From positions 2,527,001-2,591,000 of the forward strand of contig NZ_CP080443.1 in the NCBI RefSeq assembly GCF_019613955.1: 64,000 bases of DNA, read 5' to 3'. The position numbers and the translations under genes were made by a program. Origin of the DNA: Chryseobacterium sp. LJ668 (GTDB taxonomy: Bacteria > Bacteroidota > Bacteroidia > Flavobacteriales > Weeksellaceae). The notes beneath the pieces were generated by a model. That model was not told the origin of the DNA and ran no database searches. It saw only the letters and a program-made list of their open reading frames with translations. Shown one piece after another: positions 8,851-16,470 of this stretch (position 1 is the first letter of the stretch; each line of letters opens with the position of its first letter).

Positions 8851-9195
8851 ATGTTTAATATTATTTCATATATCATTTTCCTGGCCATCACTTCGTATAT
8901 CACGGTCGATGTGGGCAGAAGGTGCTTCAATTCAGGGAAATTATATCTGGAATATTTAATAAAAGACAAAGATTTTTGTCTTACTGTCAACAGAATTCTT
9001 CTAGGAAGTTACTATCTCGTTAATCTGGGTTATATCTCCATAAGTTTGAGTTTCTGGGGCAAAATTTCAACTATTGAAGAACTGCTTTACACTGTTTGCA
9101 ACCGCATAGGAATAATTATTTTAATTCTTTGTGCTTTACATTTTATCAATATGCTCACGCTTTATGTTTTAAGAAAAAAATTAATATTAAAATAA
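8851..9195 (+). CDS. Small integral membrane protein, unknown function
   Basis: 114 residues with about three to four hydrophobic segments: IISYIIFLAITSYITVDVG at the N-terminus, ILLGSYYLVNLGYISISLSF in the middle and IGIIILILCALHFINMLTLY near the end, closing with RKK. Its layout resembles the next gene (helix, charged loop, YLVNLG/YLLNFG helix, final helix), so the two are probably distant paralogues. It starts a likely operon with 9202, 9622 and 9702 behind the third palindrome. Confidence 0.75.
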   Translation: MFNIISYIIFLAITSYITVDVGRRCFNSGKLYLEYLIKDKDFCLTVNRILLGSYYLVNLGYISISLSFWGKISTIEELLYTVCNRIGIIILILCALHFINMLTLYVLRKKLILK

Positions 9196-9201
9196 ATTAT
9201 C

Positions 9202-9603
9202 ATGACAACAACCATCCTTACCCAAACGTATAACCTTTCAGCGTACATGATCTATCTACCAATTGTCATTACGCTCACTGTACTGGTTTCACAATTTCTG
9301 TTTAAAAATTCAAAAACATTTATGATTGATATTTTTCATCAGAAAGAAGATATCGCAATGGCAACCAATTCGTTATTCAAAATAGGTTTTTATCTTTTAA
9401 ATTTTGGTTTTGCCCTTTGTATTATTGAGTTTTTTCAAATCGAGACTGTTGAGAGACTGGTTGTAGCCTTAAGTAAAAAGATCGGCGGATTTTCTATTTA
9501 TTTAGGAATAATGATGCTTTTAAATTTACTGCTTTTCCTGAAAGGTCGTAAACACGCAATTGCTAAAGATAAGTTACAAACTGAAGAAACTACCCAATTG
9601 TAA
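9202..9603 (+). CDS. Small integral membrane protein, unknown function, paralogue of the preceding gene
   Basis: 133 residues starting six bases after the previous stop, so very likely co-transcribed and perhaps translationally coupled. Hydrophobic segments: YMIYLPIVITLTVLVSQFLF, FKIGFYLLNFGFALCIIEFF and GGFSIYLGIMMLLNLLLFLK, followed by a charged tail ending EETTQL. The middle FYLLNFG block matches YYLVNLG of the neighbour. Unknown function; probably forms a membrane complex with its neighbour (inference). Confidence 0.75.
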   Translation: MTTTILTQTYNLSAYMIYLPIVITLTVLVSQFLFKNSKTFMIDIFHQKEDIAMATNSLFKIGFYLLNFGFALCIIEFFQIETVERLVVALSKKIGGFSIYLGIMMLLNLLLFLKGRKHAIAKDKLQTEETTQL

Positions 9604-9621
9604 TTTTCCAAAATAAACATT

Positions 9622-9684
9622 ATGAAAAATTTAATCATTCATTTAATTCTGATATTTTACTTCGGAATTCATTCAAAAAGTTAA
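9622..9684 (+). CDS. 20-residue hydrophobic mini-ORF
   Basis: ATG AAA AAT start, product MKNLIIHLILIFYFGIHSKS. It has the shape of a lone signal peptide or membrane micropeptide and sits between two membrane-protein genes, 18 bases after one and 17 before the next. Either a true small membrane peptide or the decayed 5' end of a secreted-protein gene. No homologue is recalled. Confidence 0.35.
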   Translation: MKNLIIHLILIFYFGIHSKS

Positions 9685-9701
9685 TCTTAAAAAAAATAAT
9701 C

Positions 9702-10112
9702 ATGAAAAAATTTATAATCCTGGATTTTAATATCCAGACTGTACTTGTTACGTTATTTTTTATTGCTCTACTTCTTGACTTACTAGCATTTGAGAAAGGT
9801 ATTTGTATCATATTCTACTTTTTATTGGCTTTAAATCATCTGATTAGTTCAAACATGAAATTTTTTTCAAAAAGCTATTCAAAAAATATTTTATTTAAAA
9901 TTTATTATTTTGTTAGCATGGCTTTCATGTTAAGTTTTACATTACTTTTATTGGCCAGAAATTTCGAATTTTCAAATGAGTTTTTAGGTGAATTATGGTC
10001 AATTGTATTGTGTTTTGGTCTATTTGGAACCCCTTTTCTTGCAATTATTTATTATTTGATTTGTGATAAAGATTGTGAAAAATTGAAATTAGAAAATCAT
10101 ATAAATGCTTAA
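9702..10112 (+). CDS. Small integral membrane protein, unknown function
   Basis: 136 residues with four hydrophobic segments: VLVTLFFIALLLDLLAFEKG, IIFYFLLALNHLISSNM, YYFVSMAFMLSFTLLLLARN and FGLFGTPFLAIIYYLICDK. No known domain recognised. Last gene of the likely membrane-protein operon starting at 8851. The gene is very AT-rich, more so than the flanking enzymes. Confidence 0.7.
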   Translation: MKKFIILDFNIQTVLVTLFFIALLLDLLAFEKGICIIFYFLLALNHLISSNMKFFSKSYSKNILFKIYYFVSMAFMLSFTLLLLARNFEFSNEFLGELWSIVLCFGLFGTPFLAIIYYLICDKDCEKLKLENHINA

Positions 10113-10175
10113 TAGAAAAAGCTGTAGGATAACTATTACCTGGTTTTAGTATTATTAAAATCTAATTTTGTTTAT

Positions 10176-10631
10176 ATGTCTAAAATATATATTGAAACTA
10201 TCATCAAAGCAGACATTCACAAAGTTTTCGATTTAGCCAGAGACATCGATCTGCATCAACAATCAGCATTTAAAACTCGTGAAAAAGCGATTGCAGGAAG
10301 AACTTCTGGATTAATGGAAAATGGAGAGACGGTTACTTGGCGGGCAAAGCATTTAGGTATTTATCAAACACACACTTCAAAAATTAGTGAGATGGAAGCA
10401 CCCTATAAATTTACAGACTTTATGCTGAAAGGAACTTTTAAGTCATTAAAACATCAACATCTTTTTTCTCAAGAAGGAGAAAATACAATAATGACTGATA
10501 TTTTTGAATTTGAATCACCACTCGGAATTATTGGAAAACTTTTTAATCGTCTTTTTCTTAAAAACTACCTGACCAAATTTCTCCTGACAAGAAATAAATT
10601 GATTAAAAAGACCGCTGAATTTTCTATTTAA
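10176..10631 (+). CDS. SRPBCC (START-like) family protein
   Basis: 151-residue cytosolic protein with the helix-grip fold of polyketide-cyclase-like SRPBCC proteins: an opening beta strand and helix (KIYIETIIKADIHKVFDLAR), the family block GLMENGETVTWRAKHLGIYQ, then MEAPYKFTDFMLKGTFKSLK and a long C-terminal helix after FESPLGIIGKLF. Such proteins bind hydrophobic ligands in a central cavity; the exact ligand is unknown. The following DUF2071 gene has a related fold role and may be co-transcribed. Confidence 0.85.
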   Translation: MSKIYIETIIKADIHKVFDLARDIDLHQQSAFKTREKAIAGRTSGLMENGETVTWRAKHLGIYQTHTSKISEMEAPYKFTDFMLKGTFKSLKHQHLFSQEGENTIMTDIFEFESPLGIIGKLFNRLFLKNYLTKFLLTRNKLIKKTAEFSI

Positions 10632-10692
10632 AAATTAATATTTACCGAAGTACAAATTAATTTCATCTTAAACAATTCAAAAAAGAAAAATT

Positions 10693-11397
10693 ATGAATTT
10701 TCTGAAAGCCGAATGGCGAAAATTAGCTATCATCAATTACAAGGTCAATCCTGAAATATTGTTAGAGTACCTTCCAACAGGCACAGAGTTAGATTTTTAT
10801 AAAGATAAATGTTATGTAAGCTTGGTTGGTTTCATGTTTTTAAAAACAAAGTTGCTTGGGATACCTATTCCGTTTCACAGAAATTTTGAAGAAGTAAATC
10901 TTAGATTTTATGTAAAGAAAAAAGAAGGAAATGAGTGGAAGCGGGGTGTTGTTTTTATTAAAGAAATAGTCCCAAAACCGGCTTTAAGTTGGGTGGCAAA
11001 TTTAGTTTACAATGAAAATTATAAAACAATGCGCATGAAAAATCATATTCAGCATACTGAAAACAATTGTATGGTTAAATATTCATGGAAAGATAAAAGT
11101 TGGCATTCTATAGAAATTACTTCTGATAATACAGCATTTCCAATGGGGAAAGATTCAGAATTTGAATTCATAACGGAGCATTATTATGGTTTTACAAAAA
11201 GACTCAATAAAACCTCAGAATATGAAGTCTGTCATCCGAAATGGGATTGCTACAAAGTTAAAAATTATCAGCTCGAAATCTGTTTCAACAAGATCTACGG
11301 TAAAGATTTTGAATTCTTAAATCATGAAAAACCTATTTCTGTAATGCTTGCAGAAGGTTCCGAAATCGAAGTTAAAACAAAAAAATATCTTATCTGA
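10693..11397 (+). CDS. YqjF-like DUF2071 family protein
   Basis: 234 residues, whole-length match to the DUF2071 (YqjF) architecture: an N-terminal FLKAEWRKLAIINYKVNPEI block, the conserved LPTGTELD and LVGFMF segments, then VNLRFYVKK, and a second acetoacetate-decarboxylase-like half with GKDSEFEFITEHYYGFTKR. Biochemical role of the family is unknown. It follows the SRPBCC gene by about 60 bases. Confidence 0.85.
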   Translation: MNFLKAEWRKLAIINYKVNPEILLEYLPTGTELDFYKDKCYVSLVGFMFLKTKLLGIPIPFHRNFEEVNLRFYVKKKEGNEWKRGVVFIKEIVPKPALSWVANLVYNENYKTMRMKNHIQHTENNCMVKYSWKDKSWHSIEITSDNTAFPMGKDSEFEFITEHYYGFTKRLNKTSEYEVCHPKWDCYKVKNYQLEICFNKIYGKDFEFLNHEKPISVMLAEGSEIEVKTKKYLI

Positions 11398-11497
11398 AAT
11401 TGTAAGTAAATCTAGATCAGTAAATAATGTGGTATGATATATGCAACATCTATTCTAAACCTGAATGAATTTAATCTCATTCATAAAGTAAAATATC

Positions 11498-11761
11498 ATG
11501 AAAAAGTTTTTAATATCAGCAATTGTACTCATAGGATTTTCAGTAAGTCTTAATGCTCAGAAAAGACCACCAGCTCCGCCACATCCGTCAAAAACTGAAC
11601 TTTCCAACAGCAAATTACGTGAGTTGAATAAAAGATATAATTCTGAAAAGAAAATGATTCTCAATCATCCGGTGGCAACCAAAAAAATGAAGAATGATCA
11701 GTTGAAAGCATTAAATATCAGGTATCAGAACGAAAAAAAGTTGCTTAGAGCTACAAGATAA
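11498..11761 (+). CDS. Small secreted lysine-rich protein, unknown function
   Basis: 87 residues with a clear Sec signal peptide (MKKFLISAIVLIGFSVSLNA, cleavage before Q). The mature part is about 65 residues, strongly basic, with a proline patch (PPAPPHPS) and two similar motifs, LRELNKRYNSEKKMI and LKALNIRYQNEKKLL, that look like an internal duplication and could form a helical pair. No family recognised. Confidence 0.7.
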   Translation: MKKFLISAIVLIGFSVSLNAQKRPPAPPHPSKTELSNSKLRELNKRYNSEKKMILNHPVATKKMKNDQLKALNIRYQNEKKLLRATR

Positions 11762-11844
11762 AAATAATTAAATTTAAGAATTGTTTAATTCTATCTTTTT
11801 ATTATTACAAAATATTTAAGTTTATAATAATATAAATTACTAAG

Positions 11845-11903
11845 GAGAATGCTTTTGCGTTCTCTTTTTTATTTTTTAGGATACTTTTATTTTAAAAGTA
11901 TCC
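11845..11903. terminator. Two consecutive hairpins between the secreted peptide gene and lpdA
   Basis: Stem GAGAATGC / GCGTTCTC at 11845-11864 followed by a T run is a terminator of the plus strand. A second stem, GGATACTTTT / AAAAGTATCC at 11879-11903, follows at once. Confidence 0.75.
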
Positions 11904-11976
11904 TTTATATAATGACTACTAAGCAGGATGCATCATCCGATATTTTTCCTTAAATTCGCATAAAAATTTTAAGCTA

Positions 11977-13365
11977 ATGAATTACGATATTATTGTCATC
12001 GGAAGTGGTCCTGGTGGATATGTTACAGCAATCAGAGCAGCACAGTTGGGGTTTAAAACCGCAATTATTGAGAAAGAAAATTTAGGAGGAATTTGCCTGA
12101 ACTGGGGATGTATTCCAACGAAAGCTTTGTTGAAGTCGGCTCAGGTTTTTCATTATATCAATCATGCTGAAGATTATGGTCTAAACAAAGTGGAAGCAAG
12201 TTTTGAGTTTCCGAATGTAATCCAGAGAAGCCGTGGTGTAGCATCCAAAATGAGCAAAGGAATTGAGTTCTTAATGAAAAAGAATAAGATTGATGTTATT
12301 TTAGGGACTGCAAAAGTGCAGAAAGGTAAAAAAGTTTCTGTAACAGATAAGGACGGTAAAGTTACTGAATATTCAGGAACAAATATTATTCTCGCTACAG
12401 GAGCACGTTCGAGAGAATTGCCAAACTTGCCGCAAGATGGCAAAAAAGTAATCGGATACAGACAGGCATTGTCTCTTCCTGAGCAGCCAAAATCTATGAT
12501 TGTTGTAGGTTCTGGTGCTATCGGAGTTGAATTTGCTGATTTTTATAACACAATGGGCACGAAAGTGACTGTTGTTGAATTCTTACCAAATATTGTTCCT
12601 GTGGAGGATGAAGAAATCTCAAAACACTTGGAGAAATCTCTGAAAAAAACAGGTATCGAAATCATGACCAATGCATCTGTTGAAAGCGTTGATACAAGCG
12701 GAAACGGTGTTGTAGCTACTGTAAAGACTGCAAAAGGAAATATCACTCTTGAAGCTGATATTTTACTGTCTGCTGTCGGAATCGCTGCAAACATTGAAAA
12801 CATCGGACTTGAAGAAGTGGGAATCCAGACTGATAAAGGAAGAGTTTTGGTTAATGAATGGTACGAAACTTCGGTTCCGGGTTATTTTGCAATCGGAGAT
12901 ATTATCCCTACTCAGGCTTTGGCGCACGTTGCTTCTGCGGAAGGAATTACCTGCGTAGAAAAAATCAAAGGCATGCATGTTGAGAAAATCGACTATGGCA
13001 ATATTCCGGGATGTACTTACTGCCATCCTGAAGTAGCTTCTGTAGGTCTTACCGAAAAGCAGGCAAAAGAAAAAGGTTATGAAATCAAAGTAGGTAAATT
13101 CCCTCTTTCTGCAAGTGGAAAAGCTACAGCCAACGGAAATACAGATGGTTTTATCAAAGTTATTTTCGATGCAAAATATGGAGAATGGTTAGGCTGTCAC
13201 ATGATTGGCGAAGGCGTTACAGATATGGTTGCTGAAGCTGTGGTTGCCAGAAAACTGGAGACTACAGGTCACGAAATCATCAAATCTATACACCCGCATC
13301 CAACAGTTTCCGAAGCAATTATGGAAGCTGCTGCAGCTGCTTATGGCGAAGTGATCCATATTTAA
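11977..13365 (+). CDS. lpdA: Dihydrolipoyl dehydrogenase (E3)
   Basis: 462-residue FAD- and NAD-dependent flavoprotein that reoxidises lipoyl groups of 2-oxoacid dehydrogenase complexes and the glycine cleavage system. FAD motif GSGPGGYVTAIRAAQLG at residue 8, redox-active disulfide in GGICLNWGCIPTKALL, NAD motif VGSGAIGVEFADF, FAD motif GYFAIGD, and the catalytic His-Glu pair in HPHPTVSEA near the C-terminus. Length and motifs are complete. A TAAATTCG sequence near 11952 may be its -7 box. It stands alone, apart from the E1 gene at the window start. Confidence 0.97.
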   Translation: MNYDIIVIGSGPGGYVTAIRAAQLGFKTAIIEKENLGGICLNWGCIPTKALLKSAQVFHYINHAEDYGLNKVEASFEFPNVIQRSRGVASKMSKGIEFLMKKNKIDVILGTAKVQKGKKVSVTDKDGKVTEYSGTNIILATGARSRELPNLPQDGKKVIGYRQALSLPEQPKSMIVVGSGAIGVEFADFYNTMGTKVTVVEFLPNIVPVEDEEISKHLEKSLKKTGIEIMTNASVESVDTSGNGVVATVKTAKGNITLEADILLSAVGIAANIENIGLEEVGIQTDKGRVLVNEWYETSVPGYFAIGDIIPTQALAHVASAEGITCVEKIKGMHVEKIDYGNIPGCTYCHPEVASVGLTEKQAKEKGYEIKVGKFPLSASGKATANGNTDGFIKVIFDAKYGEWLGCHMIGEGVTDMVAEAVVARKLETTGHEIIKSIHPHPTVSEAIMEAAAAAYGEVIHI

Positions 13366-13393
13366 TTTGATCATTCAATTTTAAATACTTTAT

Positions 13394-13422
13394 AAACCAC
13401 AGATTTTTTCTGTGGTTTTTTT
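13394..13422 (+). terminator. Terminator after lpdA
   Basis: Stem AAACCACAG / CTGTGGTTT with a T-rich loop and a seven-T run. Confidence 0.9.
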
Positions 13423-13443
13423 AATTCGTTTTGTTTATAAATA

Positions 13444-13473
13444 AAAATTCCTAATCTCGAGATTAGGAATTTT
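13444..13473 (-). terminator. Long palindromic terminator of the minus-strand gene
   Basis: Near-perfect 30-base palindrome AAAATTCCTAATC-TCGA-GATTAGGAATTTT placed directly after the stop of the convergent minus-strand gene. Confidence 0.8.
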
Positions 13474-13488
13474 AGTGTTATAAATAAA

Positions 13489-13938
13489 TTAATTTTTGAC
13501 AATCTGAGCATCTTGTCTTACTAAGGTTTCACCATTTTCGCCGATGACAACTAATGTATAAGGGGCTTTTTTTGAAGAATTGGTCAGATAGTTTCTCCAA
13601 ACCTGATAAAATGTACCATTATTATTAAATTCGAAGTAGTAATTTCCGCCAGAACCATCGGGAACAACTTCTCCATCAGAAACAATCATGCTGGGTTTTG
13701 AAGTGATTTTTGTATTGGCGCCCCAAGATTGGTACAGATAATTTCCGTTTGGTTGTCTGTCTATTTTTATTTTAAACTTTTTAGTTTTGATAATCACCGT
13801 TTTCGGAATTTTTTCCTGAGAGTTTTGATCTCTTTTTTTGGTAATTTTCTCTACTGAATATGAAACTTTATTATCAATGACATGTGCAAGTGATAAAATA
13901 GGCAGTAATAATGCACACAATATAATTTTCTTAATCAT
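13489..13938 (-). CDS. Secreted protein of unknown function
   Basis: 149 residues with a Sec signal peptide (MIKKIILCALLLPILSLA). The mature part is basic, then beta-rich: KFKIKIDRQPNGNYLYQSWG, MIVSDGEVVPDGSGGNYYFE and YTLVVIGENGETLVRQDA. No cysteines or lipobox and no recognised domain. Found alone, upstream of no obvious partner in its orientation. Confidence 0.75.
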   Translation of the reverse strand: MIKKIILCALLLPILSLAHVIDNKVSYSVEKITKKRDQNSQEKIPKTVIIKTKKFKIKIDRQPNGNYLYQSWGANTKITSKPSMIVSDGEVVPDGSGGNYYFEFNNNGTFYQVWRNYLTNSSKKAPYTLVVIGENGETLVRQDAQIVKN

Positions 13939-13989
13939 TTTATAGGTCGTTTAGATTATTCACCGGAATGTCAACAAATTTAAAGCCAA

Positions 13990-14700
13990 CTAAGAAAACA
14001 TTTCAGTCTGTGTATAGCTCGCAAAAGCCTCTTCCAAACTGCCAAATTTCCCTCTAAACTCATCAATAGGGCAGTCTTGCAAAATATTACCTTTGTGGAT
14101 CAGAATGACACGCGCACACAATGCTTCGACTTCCTGCATGATGTGGGTAGAAAGCAAAACCGTTTTCTGGTTACCGATTTCTTTGATTACATTTCTTATT
14201 TCAATAATCTGATTAGGGTCTAGACCATTTGTAGGCTCATCCAAAATCAATAAATCCGGCTGATGGATAATTGCCTGAGCCAAACCGACTCTCTGTTTGT
14301 AACCTTTAGAAAGCTGACCGATTTTTTTAGATTTTTCGGGCGTTATTCCTACCAGTTCAATTACTTCATCTACTCTTGTTTCAGAAATTTTGTGAATATT
14401 GGCGACGAACTGCAGATATTCTTTGACGTACATTTCCAAATAAAGCGGATTGTTTTCAGGAAGAAAGCCAATGTTTTTTTTGCTTTCAATCTCATTTTCC
14501 GCGATGTTTTTACCGTTAAAAATTATTTCACCTTCATCAATTTTAAGCGCGCCTACGATAGATTTCATCAGCGTAGATTTTCCTGCTCCGTTGGGACCCA
14601 GAAGACCGATAATTTCGTTTTTTTCTATTGAAATATTAATGGAGTTGAGTGCAGTCTGCCCGGCAAATTTTTTTGTGAGATTGATTACTTGTAGAGACAT
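13990..14700 (-). CDS. ABC transporter ATP-binding protein, GldA-like
   Basis: 236-residue ATPase subunit. Walker A GPNGAGKS, signature LSKGYKQRV, Walker B LLILDEPTNGLDP and H-loop STHIMQEV are all intact. The block GFLPENNPLYLEMYVKEYLQ is characteristic of the gliding-associated GldA group and related ABC-2 exporters. It is shorter than typical GldA (roughly 300 residues), lacking the C-terminal extension, and no ABC-2 permease gene lies next to it, so it may serve another exporter. Transcribed away from the next minus-strand gene, which has its own terminator. Confidence 0.85.
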   Translation of the reverse strand: MSLQVINLTKKFAGQTALNSINISIEKNEIIGLLGPNGAGKSTLMKSIVGALKIDEGEIIFNGKNIAENEIESKKNIGFLPENNPLYLEMYVKEYLQFVANIHKISETRVDEVIELVGITPEKSKKIGQLSKGYKQRVGLAQAIIHQPDLLILDEPTNGLDPNQIIEIRNVIKEIGNQKTVLLSTHIMQEVEALCARVILIHKGNILQDCPIDEFRGKFGSLEEAFASYTQTEMFS

Positions 14701-14737
14701 AATTTTAAATTAACCTTTGTGCAAAAATAAAATAAAA

Positions 14738-14762
14738 AAACTCATTCACAGAGAATGAGTTT
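14738..14762 (-). terminator. Terminator of the 14785-15357 gene
   Basis: Stem AAACTCATTC / GAATGAGTTT; on the minus strand it is followed by a T run. Confidence 0.8.
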
Positions 14763-14784
14763 ATTATTATTGAGAAAATATCGG

Positions 14785-15357
14785 TTATTTTCTTGATTTC
14801 TTTTTTGGTACAGCAGGTTTAGCAGTTGCCGGTGTTTCGTTGACATAGGTTTGGGTATTTCCCATATTTGAAACAGGATTTACTCTTTGCGGAGCCTTAT
14901 TGTATAAAGCCGCCTTGGTAGTACCGATTCCAAAAATTTTGTCAATCTGTTTTTTATTAAGAAACTGTGATTTCCCTACATATTTTCTGTTCTTATTAAT
15001 GAACTGAATAAACTGTACGGTTGGCTGACCATAGTTTTTTTCATAATGAAGTTCGATAATATCATTGGGAAGCTCCAGCATTACATTCCCGGTAGGCTCG
15101 TCGATAAAACCATCTGTAACCAATTTATAAAGTCCGGATACATCTCCATTGACATCCAGAAAAGAAAAAGATCTGAAAGTATTAAGATTACTGGTATTGA
15201 TATCCTGATAATTGAATGTGAACTTATTTTCTTTTTTATACAGGCCTACTGAGTTTTCTTTACCGATTTCCACTAAAGTTTCATTTTTCAAAACTTTAAT
15301 TTGTGAAAACGCTGATATGCTAAACATGCAGGCAAATAGTAAAATTATTTTTCTCAT
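14785..15357 (-). CDS. Secreted protein of unknown function
   Basis: 190 residues when started at ATG 15357, which puts a good signal peptide (MRKIILLFACMFSISAFS) at the N-terminus; the frame extends upstream to 15435 but that would bury the signal. The mature protein has mixed beta/alpha character (FSFLDVNGDVSGLYKLVTDG, PNDIIELHYEKNYGQPTVQF) and a low-complexity basic tail (PAVPKKKSRK). No family recognised. Closed by its own terminator. Confidence 0.75.
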   Translation of the reverse strand: MRKIILLFACMFSISAFSQIKVLKNETLVEIGKENSVGLYKKENKFTFNYQDINTSNLNTFRSFSFLDVNGDVSGLYKLVTDGFIDEPTGNVMLELPNDIIELHYEKNYGQPTVQFIQFINKNRKYVGKSQFLNKKQIDKIFGIGTTKAALYNKAPQRVNPVSNMGNTQTYVNETPATAKPAVPKKKSRK

Positions 15358-16026
15358 GTGATTTATTTTGATATTTAATGATATTGGTAGAGCTAATTTA
15401 AAGATAATACGATAAAGGACAATTTTTTCTCGCACAAAATTAGTGATTTTTTTTTGACATGTATTTTTTCTTCATTACAATTCAATTAATTTACTTTTCA
15501 CATTCACAAAGAAATGATGGTTGTCACACGCTTGAAACTTATTATTTCAGCATAATTTTCCTATGTAATCCTGTTGAAATATAAAGTTCAAATAGTTTAT
15601 ATGTTTTTATATCAATAGGTTTTAAAATGATTGATTTTTATTCGGTCGATCCTTCAGATATTTCAATAAGAAATCTCTGTAAATTAAACTGTGCAACATT
15701 ACAATTTAAATATCAATCTATGATAATAGTTGAATCATAATTATGGAATTGCAATGGTTAAATTTTGTTAATTTTTAAGATAATTAAAATGATTTTATTT
15801 CAATTATTGAACTAAAGCACAATCATTATTGTTTTTAAAATATAGAAGTCTGATATCGAAAGATTTATATTTTGTTTTAAAATTATGTTTAGCATATAAT
15901 TTGCTTTACGCTTGTGGAGAGGTGTGACATGTAAGTTACAAGATCACATCATCTTCATATTCTACATCTAAATATTTTAATAAAATGCAACGGTTAGAAT
16001 AGTGGTAATGACAGTAAAAATGCTTA
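15358..16026. other. Gene-poor AT-rich intergenic region
   Basis: About 590-670 bases with no supportable gene on either strand. Contains two distant inverted words (TGTCACAC near 15522 and GTGTGACA near 15919), but no clear hairpin, promoter cluster or RNA gene was found. Confidence 0.5.
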
Positions 16027-16386
16027 ATGAAAACAAACGTTGCAAAAACATATTCACATCAGGAATTGTGCTTGTTGATACAACAAAACGCCAAGGACGG
16101 GTTTGACTGTCTATATGATCAGTACTGTTCTATATTTTATGGTCTGGCTTTAAAAGCTGTGCGTTCTGAAGAATATGCAAGGGATATTACTGAAATAACT
16201 TTTGTCAATATCTGGATTGCCATTCCTAGATTTAATCATAAACATTTGACGCTCAACTGCTGGTTAATGAATATACTGATAGCCGCCGCAAAAAATTATT
16301 TAGACTCTAAAAACATTAAATATGTTATCATAGCCGAAAACTTTCCGGGTTTTGGTTTTGAAATTAAGGAAGAAAAAGTATGCTGA
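16027..16386 (+). CDS. Sigma-factor region-2-only protein
   Basis: 119 residues resembling the N-terminal half of an ECF sigma factor: a helix (YSHQELCLLIQQNAKDGFDC), LYDQYCSIFYGLALKAVRS in place of region 2.1/2.2, and a region 2.3/2.4-like NIWIAIPRFNHKHLTLNCW followed by a degenerate FLxxIAxN-type helix (LMNILIAAAKNYLDSK). Region 4 is absent and the gene ends in a short tail (FEIKEEKVC); no frame continuing region 4 is seen before the terminator at 16422. Could bind core polymerase without recognising a -35 element, or be a decaying sigma gene. Confidence 0.65.
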   Translation: MKTNVAKTYSHQELCLLIQQNAKDGFDCLYDQYCSIFYGLALKAVRSEEYARDITEITFVNIWIAIPRFNHKHLTLNCWLMNILIAAAKNYLDSKNIKYVIIAENFPGFGFEIKEEKVC

Positions 16387-16421
16387 TTTAAATAATTCTT
16401 TATTTTATTAATTTTAAAAAA

Positions 16422-16449
16422 AATAAGCTCCCATTTCTGAGAGCTTATT
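16422..16449. terminator. Bidirectional terminator between convergent genes
   Basis: Stem AATAAGCTC / GAGCTTATT; an A/T tract on the left makes it a proper terminator for the minus-strand gene. Confidence 0.8.
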
Positions 16450-16470
16450 CTGTTATTTAGAAGTATTTAA

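Noticed and set aside
15436..16026. Possible small RNA or riboswitch
   Set aside because: Only weak, distant inverted words and no conserved hairpin or expression signal; not claimed.
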